NCBI GenBank assembly: GCA_018830485.1
Contig: JAHJRQ010000014.1
Coordinates: forward strand, 1 to 32,336
Reading direction: 5' to 3'
DNA length: 32,336 nt
Source of the DNA: Pseudomonadota bacterium
GTDB taxonomy: Bacteria; Desulfobacterota; Desulfobulbia; Desulfobulbales; Desulfurivibrionaceae
Shown here: positions 1-10,444 of the stretch, one piece after another
Layout of the letters: each line of letters begins with the position of its first letter
Numbering within the stretch: position 1 is the stretch's first letter
Notes under the pieces: model-generated
The model's input: only the letters and a program-made list of their open reading frames with translations
Database searches by the model: none
Told to the model about the DNA's origin: nothing
Translations under genes and position numbers: made by a program

Positions 1-186
1 ACAAGCCTTAAAGACCCGTTATTCTTCAACAGAGATTCTGATCTCTTTAATGCAATAAAAACTCCCGAAGCTTAAAGCTCCGGTTTCTTGGGGCCCATCT
101 TCTACTTTGCTCACTATTCAGTTTTCAATGATCGCTGCGCCAAGGTGGCTGACCCGAAGTCAGTCTCGGCCTCCGTCGTTGCGGAG
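1..186 (-). other. rRNA operon leader with boxA-like antitermination site
   Basis: The transcript from the promoter at 193-221 has a leader of at least 186 nt. Reading leftward it holds a small CTGAC/GTCAG hairpin around 150-165 and then GATCATTGAAAAC (133-121), which resembles the boxA-type antitermination element of bacterial rRNA leaders. A terminator-like hairpin follows (54-83), then a 6-bp hairpin (AGAGAT 31-36 with ATCTCT 41-46). No 16S sequence is reached before the edge. There is no supported coding region in 1-378. Confidence 0.6.
54..83 (-). terminator. Terminator-like hairpin inside the rRNA leader
   Basis: On the minus strand 83-65 can fold into a nearly perfect stem (CCGGAGCTT against AAGCTTCGG, with one G-T pair), followed by GAG and five T residues (61-57). 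It lies about 100 nt after the predicted start site and downstream of the boxA-like site. That order would let antitermination decide passage into the 16S gene. It could equally be an RNA-processing structure. Confidence 0.4.
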
Positions 187-192
187 AGCGGC

Positions 193-221
193 AAATTAGT
201 CGATCCGTCCCCCCACGTCAA
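193..221 (-). promoter_or_regulatory. rRNA operon promoter (leftward)
   Basis: On the minus strand a -35 box TTGACG (216-221) and a -10 box TAATTT (193-198) are separated by exactly 17 bases. An A/T-rich tract upstream (222-262) resembles an UP element, and the bases after the -10 are GC-rich, as in stringently controlled rRNA promoters. Transcription would start near 186 and run off the left edge. The rRNA assignment rests on the boxA-like leader downstream and on a 5S gene of the same orientation at the other end; the 16S gene itself lies outside. Confidence 0.75.
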
Positions 222-296
222 CCCTATTTTTTACTTTTTATTCGCTACGCATTAAAAAGCACGGTAATCCATTGAAATAAATTGGATATTTTCTTA

Positions 297-326
297 TTGA
301 CCGCCTCCCCTGGTTTGTGAATTAAT
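297..326 (+). promoter_or_regulatory. Probable amrS promoter
   Basis: TTGACC (297-302) is followed after 18 bases by ATTAAT (321-326), with more A/T-rich -10-like sequence down to 340. It reads away from the rRNA promoter, so the two units are divergent. A 5-bp hairpin (CAGGC 353-357 with GCCTG 363-367) lies just before the amrS ribosome binding site. Confidence 0.4.
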
Positions 327-378
327 ACTATTATATATACGTCTCGCACATACAGGCCCATTGCCTGGGAGGGTGACC

Positions 379-1395
379 ATGCACGAAGCGCTCTTTTACA
401 AACAAGCCCCCGACACCCCCGGGCAGGTCCGCTGCCTGCTCTGCCATCACCATTGCCTGATCGGCGAAGGAGGCCGCGGGATCTGCAGGGTCCGGGAAAA
501 TCAGGGCGGGATCCTTTACAGCCTCAACTACGGCCGCCTGATCAGTGAAAACATCGACCCCATCGAAAAAAAACCCATCTTTCACCTGCTGCCCGGCTCC
601 CTCTCCTATTCCATTGCCACGGTGGGCTGCAACTTCCACTGCAAACACTGCCAGAATTACGAGATCTCCCAGTATCCCTCCCTCCATGGCGGAGAGATTG
701 CCGGCGCCCTGCGCACCCCGGCGGAAGTGGTGGCAGCGGCGCAGCGGGCCGGCTGCCGGTCCATCAGCTATACTTACGTGGAGCCCACCATCTTCTACGA
801 GTTCGCCCTCGATACCGCCAAGCTGGCGCAGGAAGCAGGACTAAAGAACATCTTTGTCAGCAACGGCTACACCGGCCCGGAAGCCACCCGGGAACTGGCT
901 CCGTACCTGGACGCCAACAACATCGACCTCAAGGCTTTCACCGACACCTTCTACAAGGAGGTGTGCGGCGCCAGGCTGCAACCGGTCCTGGACACGATCC
1001 GACTCATGCAGGAACTGGGGGTTTGGGTGGAGGTCACCACCCTGGTGATTCCGGGCTGGAACGATTCGGATGGGGAACTCACCGACATCGCCCGTTTCAT
1101 CAAAAGCCTTTCCGCCGACATCCCCTGGCATGTCACCCGCTTCTGGCCCACCTACAAGATGACCGACCGCCCCCCCACCCCGCACCACACCCTGGTCCGC
1201 GCCAGGGAGATCGGTCTGGCCGAGGGGTTGCGCTATGTCTATGTCGGCAATATCCCCGGCGACACCGGCGAAAACACCCTCTGCCCGAACTGCGGAAAGC
1301 TGATCATCGAACGGTCCGGCTTTGCGGTAAAACAGCAACAGATGACCAAAGGAAAATGCAACCACTGCCAAGGAACCATTGCCGGCATTTTTTAA
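379..1395 (+). CDS. amrS: AmmeMemoRadiSam system radical SAM enzyme
   Basis: This is a 338-residue radical SAM protein of the AmrS type. The 4Fe-4S/SAM motif CxxxCxxC is at Cys84, Cys88 and Cys91. An N-terminal cysteine cluster (Cys19, 22, 26, 36) and a C-terminal zinc-ribbon-like pair of CxxC motifs (Cys302/305 and Cys327/330) match the family layout. In many genomes such enzymes are encoded with AMMECR1-like and Memo-like proteins; neither partner gene is here, and the precise reaction is unsettled. ATG 379 is preferred over an in-frame TTG at 361 because GGGAGGG (367-373) lies five bases before it. The next gene begins 161 bp on, behind its own promoter, so amrS is probably monocistronic. 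Confidence 0.9.
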   Translation: MHEALFYKQAPDTPGQVRCLLCHHHCLIGEGGRGICRVRENQGGILYSLNYGRLISENIDPIEKKPIFHLLPGSLSYSIATVGCNFHCKHCQNYEISQYPSLHGGEIAGALRTPAEVVAAAQRAGCRSISYTYVEPTIFYEFALDTAKLAQEAGLKNIFVSNGYTGPEATRELAPYLDANNIDLKAFTDTFYKEVCGARLQPVLDTIRLMQELGVWVEVTTLVIPGWNDSDGELTDIARFIKSLSADIPWHVTRFWPTYKMTDRPPTPHHTLVRAREIGLAEGLRYVYVGNIPGDTGENTLCPNCGKLIIERSGFAVKQQQMTKGKCNHCQGTIAGIF

Positions 1396-1462
1396 CCACC
1401 CCTTTTGGCAGGCAAGGACAACCCTCCCACGATTCCACAGCGTCCCGGCCCTGTAATTCTTA

Positions 1463-1491
1463 TTGACGAAAAAGCCCCAATCAGTTTTAAT
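1463..1491 (+). promoter_or_regulatory. Promoter of the waaA-carA-carB unit
   Basis: TTGACG (1463-1468) and TTTAAT (1486-1491) are 17 bases apart, upstream of waaA. Transcription would start near 1498 and give a leader of about 60 nt. This is pattern matching only. Confidence 0.5.
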
Positions 1492-1556
1492 ACTTTGATT
1501 TTTATCTGAGGTCTGCAACCGGCATATTTTCTCGCACAGAAAGGGCCCATTACTCC

Positions 1557-2876
1557 TTGCTATATACTCTGTATCAACTCTTCGGCTGGCTCTTTTTCAT
1601 TGTCATTTCCCCTTTTGCCTGTGTGTTTCTAGGTTTTTCGGGCAAACATCGCCAGGGTTTGAGGCAACGCCTCGGCCATGTGGAAGATGTGCAACTTGAC
1701 GAAGAGAAACCCGTCCGCATCTGGCTGCACGCGGCCTCTGTCGGAGAGATTCAGGTTGCCAAGGTGCTGATCGCCGAATTCAAAAGACAGTTGCCCGAGG
1801 CCTCCATCGTTGTCTCCACCGGAAATCGGCACGGCCTTGCCGTGGCAGCCCAGGTACTGCCCGAGGATGTGCCCTGTTTTTTCGCTCCGCTTGACCTCAT
1901 CGGCATTGTCAACCGGACCCTGGAAACAATCCGGCCTACTATATATGTCTGCCTGGAAACCGAACTCTGGCCGAACATCATCCGGCAGGCGCAACACCAC
2001 GGAGCCAAGCTGTTTCTCCTGAACGGCCGCCTCTCGAAAAATTCGTTTGCCGGGTACAGAAAGATAAAAAGCTTCATGCAAGATCTGCTCTCCTGCTTCA
2101 CCAAGATTTCCGTTATCCAAGGTGATGACGCCAAGCGATTTCGGGCCTTGGGCGCAGACCCTGCCAGCATACGGATCCTGGGCAACGCAAAATACGATCA
2201 GACCATAATGCGGGCAGAGCCGAACATGGCCGGACGCTACCGGCTGATGCTGAATGTCCATCCGCAGCAACCGGTGCTGGTTACCGGCAGCACCCACACC
2301 GGCGAGGAAGCGATGCTGATCGAAGTGTTTCGCTCCCTGCAGCAGCGCCTCCCCGACCTGGTCTGGGTGATTGCCCCCCGGCATCTGCGGCGTCTCACCG
2401 AGATCGAAAAGCTTTTTGCCGACCAGGGGATTGCCACCATGCGGTTGCGTCAGGTTCAGGAGCAAGGCCGCAGCACGGATGTGGTGCTGGTCGACACCAT
2501 GGGTGAACTGGCAGGCCTCTATTCTGTGGCCACCTATGTTTTCTGCGGCGGCAGCCTGGTGGATCGCGGCGGCCACAATGTGCTCGAGGCCGCGGCCTGG
2601 GGAACCCCGGTCTTTTACGGCCCCCACATGGCGGATTTTTCCGATGCCAAGGCATTGCTTGAGGCGGAAAACGCCGGGTTCTGCGTAAAAAACCCTCGGG
2701 AACTCACCCGCCTGCTGCTCTACTTTATTGAAAAGCCTGAAGAATATGCCGTGGCGGGGCGAGGCGCCCTCAAGGTCGCGGGCAGACAACAGGGTTCGGC
2801 CAAAAAGCAGGTGGCGCTCATTAAAGAGGATCTGCATTCCGTGACGCATTCATCGTGCGCACATTCGACAACTTAG
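1557..2876 (+). CDS. waaA: 3-deoxy-D-manno-octulosonic acid (Kdo) transferase
   Basis: This glycosyltransferase (family GT30) moves Kdo from CMP-Kdo to lipid A at the inner face of the cytoplasmic membrane, the first step of lipopolysaccharide core assembly. The 439 residues are close to the usual 425. An N-terminal membrane anchor (about 5-27) is followed by the conserved HAASVGEI (58-65, with the catalytic-type Glu64), ETELWPN (134-140), a GSTHTGEE block near 244, an APRH block near 270, and a C-terminal donor-binding segment with GHNVLEAAAWGTP. The start is TTG 1557: the frame is open upstream only to a stop at 1488, no in-frame ATG exists there, and the encoded N-terminus fits the family. 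The ribosome binding site (AAGGG, 1541-1545) is weak. carA follows after 16 bp. Confidence 0.93.
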   Translation: MLYTLYQLFGWLFFIVISPFACVFLGFSGKHRQGLRQRLGHVEDVQLDEEKPVRIWLHAASVGEIQVAKVLIAEFKRQLPEASIVVSTGNRHGLAVAAQVLPEDVPCFFAPLDLIGIVNRTLETIRPTIYVCLETELWPNIIRQAQHHGAKLFLLNGRLSKNSFAGYRKIKSFMQDLLSCFTKISVIQGDDAKRFRALGADPASIRILGNAKYDQTIMRAEPNMAGRYRLMLNVHPQQPVLVTGSTHTGEEAMLIEVFRSLQQRLPDLVWVIAPRHLRRLTEIEKLFADQGIATMRLRQVQEQGRSTDVVLVDTMGELAGLYSVATYVFCGGSLVDRGGHNVLEAAAWGTPVFYGPHMADFSDAKALLEAENAGFCVKNPRELTRLLLYFIEKPEEYAVAGRGALKVAGRQQGSAKKQVALIKEDLHSVTHSSCAHSTT

Positions 2877-2892
2877 AGGTTAGGGAATTTCT

Positions 2893-4005
2893 ATGAAAGC
2901 ACTTATCGCCCTTGAAGACGGCACTATTTTTGAAGGAAGATCCTTCACCGGCTCCGGAGAGACCAGCGGCGAAATCGTATTCAACACCGGAATGAGCGGT
3001 TATCAGGAGTTGCTCACCGATCCGTCCTACAAGGGCCAGATCGTCACCATGACCTACCCGCTCATCGGCAACTACGGCGTCAATCCCGAGGACATGGAAT
3101 CGGACCGGGTGCAGGTCGAGGCGTTCCTCATCAAGGAATACAATGCCATCCCCAGCAATTTCCGCGCAACCGGCACGCTGGCCGATTTCCTCAAAAAGGA
3201 CAACATCCTCGGAGTCGAGGGCATCGACACCCGGGCGCTGACCCGGCACATCCGTAATGCCGGGGCCTTGAAGGGCATTGTCTCCACCGAGGATCTCGAC
3301 CCAAAATCCCTGATCCGGAAGGCCAAGAACTCCCCCGGCCTTGTCGGCCGCGATCTGGTCCGGGAAGTGACCTGCGCCGAGCCCTATGGCTGGCGGGACA
3401 ACCAACCTGCCCCAGGCAGCAATTTCAGTACAGCCGCGCCCGGCAAATACAAGGTTGTCGCCTATGATTTCGGCCTGAAATACAATCAGCTCAGACTCCT
3501 GGCCGAGCGGAACTGCTCCGTGCAGGTGGTTCCCTGCACCGCCACCGCCGACGAAATCCTGGCCATGAAGCCGGACGGGGTCTTTCTTTCCAATGGCCCC
3601 GGCGATCCCGCCGGCATTCCGGGGATTGTCGATAATATCCGGGCGCTTTTCGGCAAAACGCCCATTTTCGGCATCTGCCTGGGCAACCAGCTTCTCGGCC
3701 TCGCCTACGGCGGCACCACCTACAAACTCAAATTCGGCCATCGCGGCGTCAACCAGCCGGTCAAGGATCTCCTCACCGGCAAAATTGAAATAACCTCGCA
3801 AAATCACGGCTTCTGCGTTGATTCAACCACCCTGAATCCGGATGATATTGAGCTGACCCATATCAATCTCAACGACAAAAGCGTCGAAGGCATGCGCCAC
3901 CGGAAATATCCGATATTCTCCGTGCAGTACCATCCGGAAAACGCCCCTGGCCCGCATGACTCGCTGTATCTTTTTGACAGATTCATCGACATGATGCAGC
4001 CGTAG
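2893..4005 (+). CDS. carA: Carbamoyl-phosphate synthase, small (glutaminase) subunit
   Basis: CarA splits glutamine and passes ammonia to CarB for carbamoyl phosphate, the precursor of pyrimidines and arginine. The 370 residues comprise an N-terminal CPSase small-chain domain (about 1-150) and a class I glutamine amidotransferase domain (about 185-370). The catalytic triad is visible: Cys262 in the FGICLGNQ nucleophile elbow, with His347 and Glu349 in QYHPEN. The oxyanion-side motif SNGPGDP is at 233-239. The gene lies 16 bp after waaA, with AGGG upstream of ATG 2893, so it is probably cotranscribed with waaA. The gap to carB is 133 bp, longer than usual for this pair. Confidence 0.97.
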   Translation: MKALIALEDGTIFEGRSFTGSGETSGEIVFNTGMSGYQELLTDPSYKGQIVTMTYPLIGNYGVNPEDMESDRVQVEAFLIKEYNAIPSNFRATGTLADFLKKDNILGVEGIDTRALTRHIRNAGALKGIVSTEDLDPKSLIRKAKNSPGLVGRDLVREVTCAEPYGWRDNQPAPGSNFSTAAPGKYKVVAYDFGLKYNQLRLLAERNCSVQVVPCTATADEILAMKPDGVFLSNGPGDPAGIPGIVDNIRALFGKTPIFGICLGNQLLGLAYGGTTYKLKFGHRGVNQPVKDLLTGKIEITSQNHGFCVDSTTLNPDDIELTHINLNDKSVEGMRHRKYPIFSVQYHPENAPGPHDSLYLFDRFIDMMQP

Positions 4006-4042
4006 CCGCAGGCACAACCCGGCAAACAACAAACGATCATTC

Positions 4043-4102
4043 GCCGTTGCAACAACGGCATAAAGAGCCGCAAGGAAAGGAACCGATCTTTCGCAACGGC
4101 TC
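4043..4102 (+). promoter_or_regulatory. Alternative hairpins between carA and carB
   Basis: GCCGTTG (4043-4049) pairs perfectly with CAACGGC (4053-4059) across a 3-nt loop. A second hairpin uses GAGCCG (4065-4070) with CGGCTC (4097-4102) and an inner GAAAG/CTTTC stem (4075-4079, 4088-4092). The segment GCCGTTGC (4043-4050) can instead pair with GCAACGGC (4093-4100), which would break both. There is no T-tract, so this is not a plain terminator. It may adjust the CarA:CarB ratio or be a processing site. Confidence 0.35.
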
Positions 4103-4138
4103 CTAAATTGACATAACCACTAGCAGGTAAGAAATCCG

Positions 4139-7354
<3,216 letters not shown>

Positions 7355-7542
7355 CCCGCCTGCCGCGCAAAAAAGAGTGGTTCGCCGCAGCCCCTCCTCT
7401 GGACTTTCTCCGGCGTCTGCCTTATGGTGAGACAGTAACACTCCGCACGGCTCCATAACCGGATAATGCGGCTGAACACACAATATCTGACATGTTTCGC
7501 AGGAGTCTCCCTGCGATTTGCACACAATGAGGGAGGTTCTGC
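7355..7542 (+). other. carB-ftsH intergenic region with hairpin
   Basis: These 188 bases hold no gene. TCGCAGG (7497-7503) and CCTGCGA (7510-7516) form a 7-bp stem with a 6-nt loop, 14 bases before the ftsH ribosome binding site GGGAGGT (7531-7537). No T-rich terminator follows carB. I found no convincing -35/-10 pair, although ATAATG near 7463 could be part of a -10 box. Confidence 0.35.
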
Positions 7543-9372
7543 TTGAATAGCTTTTATAAAAACTTGTCCATGTGGCTGGTAATCGGCCTCACCATGATTC
7601 TGCTCTTCAACCTGTTCAACAAACCACAGACCTCCGTGGTGGAAATGAGCTACAGCGATTTCCTGACCAGCGTTGAATCCGGGCAGATTTCCTCTGTGGA
7701 CATCCAGGGAGATGCGGTTACCGGCAAGGGCAGCAACGGCAAGGATTTCAAGGTCATCACCCCCCCCGCCGACTCGGAGCTCATTCCCCACCTGCGCAAG
7801 GCCAAGGTCAATATCCTGGTCAAACAGAAGGAAGAGTCCCCCTGGTACGTCACCGTCCTGATCTCCTGGTTCCCCATGCTGCTCCTCATCGGCGTCTGGA
7901 TCTTCTTCATGCGCCAGATGCAGGGCGGCGGCGGCAAGGCCATGAGCTTCGGCAAAAGCCGGGCCCGCCTCCTGGACAAGGACCAGACCAAGGTAACCTT
8001 TGCCGATGTCGCTGGCATTGAAGAGGCCAAGGAAGAGCTTTCCGAGATCATCGATTTCCTGAGAGATCCCAAGAAATTCACCCGGTTGGGCGGTCGCATC
8101 CCCAAGGGCGTCTTGCTCGCCGGTTCGCCGGGCACCGGCAAAACCCTTCTGGCCAAAGCCGTTGCCGGCGAGGCAGAGGTCCCCTTCTTTTCCATCAGCG
8201 GCTCCGATTTTGTCGAGATGTTCGTTGGCGTGGGTGCAAGCCGGGTGCGGGATCTCTTCATCCAGGGCAAGAAAAACGCGCCCTGCATCATCTTCATCGA
8301 CGAGATCGACGCAGTGGGCCGCCACCGTGGCGCAGGATTGGGCGGCGGCCACGATGAGCGCGAACAGACCTTAAACCAGTTGCTGGTCGAGATGGACGGC
8401 TTTGAATCCAACGAAGGAGTCATCATCATCTCCGCCACCAACCGTCCCGATGTGCTCGACCCTGCCCTGCTGAGGCCCGGCCGCTTCGATCGCCAGGTGG
8501 TGGTGCCGGTGCCGGACGTGAAGGGACGGGAAAAAATCCTCGAAGTCCACGGCCAGAAAAAGGCTATCTCGGAAGACATCAACTGGGAGGTCATCGCCCG
8601 CGGCACCCCCGGCTTTTCCGGAGCCGATCTGGAGAACATGGTGAACGAGGCCGCGCTGCTTGCAGCCCGTGCCGATGCGGAAAAGATCACCATGGTCCAC
8701 ATGGAGCAGGCCAAGGACAAGGTAATGATGGGGGCAGAACGCCGCAGCATGATCATCACCGAAAAGGAAAAGGAAATCACCGCCTACCACGAGGCAGGAC
8801 ACGCCCTGGTGGCCATGCTGCTGCCCGGCACCGATCCCATCCACAAGGTGACCATCATCCCCCGGGGCCGCGCCCTGGGACTTACCCAGCAGCTGCCGGT
8901 GGACGAGAAACACACCTATGCCCGGTCTTTTCTCCAAAACAATCTCTGCATCCTGCTCAGCGGCAGGGTGGCGGAGGAGCTGATCTTCGGCGAAATCACC
9001 ACGGGCAGCGGCAATGACATCGAGCGCTGCACCCAGTTGGCCCGGAAAATGGTCTGCGAATGGGGCATGAGCGAAGAGATGGGCCCCCTGTCTTACGGCA
9101 AGAAGGAAGAACAGATCTTCCTGGGCCGGGAAATCGCCCAGCACCGCGACTACAGCGAATCAACCGCCGTCCGGATCGACGACGAGGTCAAGTCCATTGT
9201 CCTGAAGGCCAACGAAAAGGTCCACCAACTGCTTTCGGAAAACATTGCGGTGTTGCGAGCCATTGCCCAGGCGCTCCTTGAAAAGGAAACCCTCGGCCTT
9301 GAAGATATCGAGGCACTCATGGGACGCGACAGCAAAACAGCAGCCCCGGCGGAGACTCCAGCGGAGCAATAA
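7543..9372 (+). CDS. ftsH: ATP-dependent zinc metalloprotease FtsH
   Basis: FtsH is the membrane-anchored AAA+ protease that removes misassembled membrane proteins and short-lived regulators. The 609 residues show an N-terminal membrane helix (about 10-26), a periplasmic FtsH-ext domain (about 30-100) and a second helix (about 103-123). The AAA module has Walker A GSPGTGKT (194-201), Walker B IIFIDEID (249-256) and the second region of homology around 299-317. The zinc site is HEAGH (416-420) with a third ligand Asp492. Translation starts at TTG 7543, five bases after GGGAGGT; the N-terminus begins right before the first membrane helix, as in relatives. folP and cyaA follow on the same strand. 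Confidence 0.97.
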   Translation: MNSFYKNLSMWLVIGLTMILLFNLFNKPQTSVVEMSYSDFLTSVESGQISSVDIQGDAVTGKGSNGKDFKVITPPADSELIPHLRKAKVNILVKQKEESPWYVTVLISWFPMLLLIGVWIFFMRQMQGGGGKAMSFGKSRARLLDKDQTKVTFADVAGIEEAKEELSEIIDFLRDPKKFTRLGGRIPKGVLLAGSPGTGKTLLAKAVAGEAEVPFFSISGSDFVEMFVGVGASRVRDLFIQGKKNAPCIIFIDEIDAVGRHRGAGLGGGHDEREQTLNQLLVEMDGFESNEGVIIISATNRPDVLDPALLRPGRFDRQVVVPVPDVKGREKILEVHGQKKAISEDINWEVIARGTPGFSGADLENMVNEAALLAARADAEKITMVHMEQAKDKVMMGAERRSMIITEKEKEITAYHEAGHALVAMLLPGTDPIHKVTIIPRGRALGLTQQLPVDEKHTYARSFLQNNLCILLSGRVAEELIFGEITTGSGNDIERCTQLARKMVCEWGMSEEMGPLSYGKKEEQIFLGREIAQHRDYSESTAVRIDDEVKSIVLKANEKVHQLLSENIAVLRAIAQALLEKETLGLEDIEALMGRDSKTAAPAETPAEQ

Positions 9373-9416
9373 ACCCGCCGGACAACCGATGCTTCTGCTT
9401 GCACCTTCCAGCACCT

Positions 9417-9460
9417 TGAGCCCTTTGGCGGTCCACCCGCCCAAAGGGCTCACCCTTTTA
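9417..9460 (+). terminator. Hairpin between ftsH and folP
   Basis: TGAGCCCTTTGG (9417-9428) and CCAAAGGGCTCA (9441-9452) form a perfect 12-bp stem that can be lengthened through CGG/CCG with one bulge. CCCTTTTA follows. The T-tract is short and the folP ribosome binding site begins two bases later, so it may work as a partial terminator that lowers folP expression or as an mRNA-end stabiliser. Confidence 0.55.
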
Positions 9461-9471
9461 CAGGACACCCC

Positions 9472-10311
9472 TTGCAGATACAAACCAAACACGCACCCAT
9501 AGCCTTTGGCCTCCGTCCGCTGGTCATGGGCATTCTCAACGTCACCCCGGATTCTTTTTCCGATGGCGGCCGCTTTACCCGGGCAGAAGCCCTCTCCTCC
9601 CAGGTCAAGTCCATGCTGGAGAGCGGGGTTGACCTCATTGATGTCGGCGGCGAATCAACCCGCCCCTATGCGGAAGCAGTGTCGGAACACGATGAGCTGC
9701 GCCGGGTTCTTCCCGCCATTGCCTGCATCCGCGAACTGCATCGCAGCATCCCGATTTCCATTGATACGACCAAGGCGGAGGTAGCCCGCCAGGCCCTGAC
9801 AACAGGGGCGGATATCATCAATGACGTGAGCGGCCTGCGCTTCGACCCGGAAATGGTCCGGGTCGCCATTGACCTTGAGGCGCCGGTCATCCTCATGCAT
9901 ATGCGCAAAACTCCCAAAGACATGCAGGACGAACCGGTGTACGATGATGTTGTCGGGGAGATCATGGATTTTCTGGCTGAGCGCATATCCTGGGCAACAC
10001 AACAGGGGCTTGACCGGGAGCAGATTATTGTTGACCCCGGACTGGGGTTCGGCAAAACTATAGAGCATAACCTGACAATTCTCAAACATTTACAGGCGTT
10101 CAAAAAGCTGGCATGCCCGCTCCTCGTCGGACATTCCCGCAAGAGTTTCATCGGGAGGCTGCTTGGCCTTGAAACCCGGGACCGCGATCTCGCCACGGCG
10201 CTGATTTCTTCCTACTGCGCCGCGCAGGGAGCGGATATCCTGCGCGTGCATGACGTCGGCAAAACAGTGCAGGCGGTTCGACTGCATGAGGCCATACGCC
10301 AAGCGACCTAA
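9472..10311 (+). CDS. folP: Dihydropteroate synthase
   Basis: FolP joins p-aminobenzoate and hydroxymethyl-dihydropterin pyrophosphate in folate synthesis. The 279-residue TIM barrel shows the family signatures in order: NVTPDSFSDGG (23-33), GGESTRP (59-65), IDTTKAEVA (98-106), NDVSGLR (117-123), DPGLGFGKT (188-196) and HSRKSF (221-226). The start is TTG 9472, with AGGAC at 9462-9466 as ribosome binding site; the first ATG in frame (Met19) would cut into the barrel. ftsH-folP adjacency is common across bacteria. Downstream, cyaA begins after 133 bp. Confidence 0.95.
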   Translation: MQIQTKHAPIAFGLRPLVMGILNVTPDSFSDGGRFTRAEALSSQVKSMLESGVDLIDVGGESTRPYAEAVSEHDELRRVLPAIACIRELHRSIPISIDTTKAEVARQALTTGADIINDVSGLRFDPEMVRVAIDLEAPVILMHMRKTPKDMQDEPVYDDVVGEIMDFLAERISWATQQGLDREQIIVDPGLGFGKTIEHNLTILKHLQAFKKLACPLLVGHSRKSFIGRLLGLETRDRDLATALISSYCAAQGADILRVHDVGKTVQAVRLHEAIRQAT

Positions 10312-10444
10312 GACGTTGCAGCCCTCGCTCCGTAAGGCAACAAGGCCATCCGCCGGATGACCCAAACGAGATCCCGCGCACCAAAACAGTGGCCAGGAAT
10401 ACAGAGATACTCTCTTGCCGCCCTTAAAAGGAATCGACCGCCCC

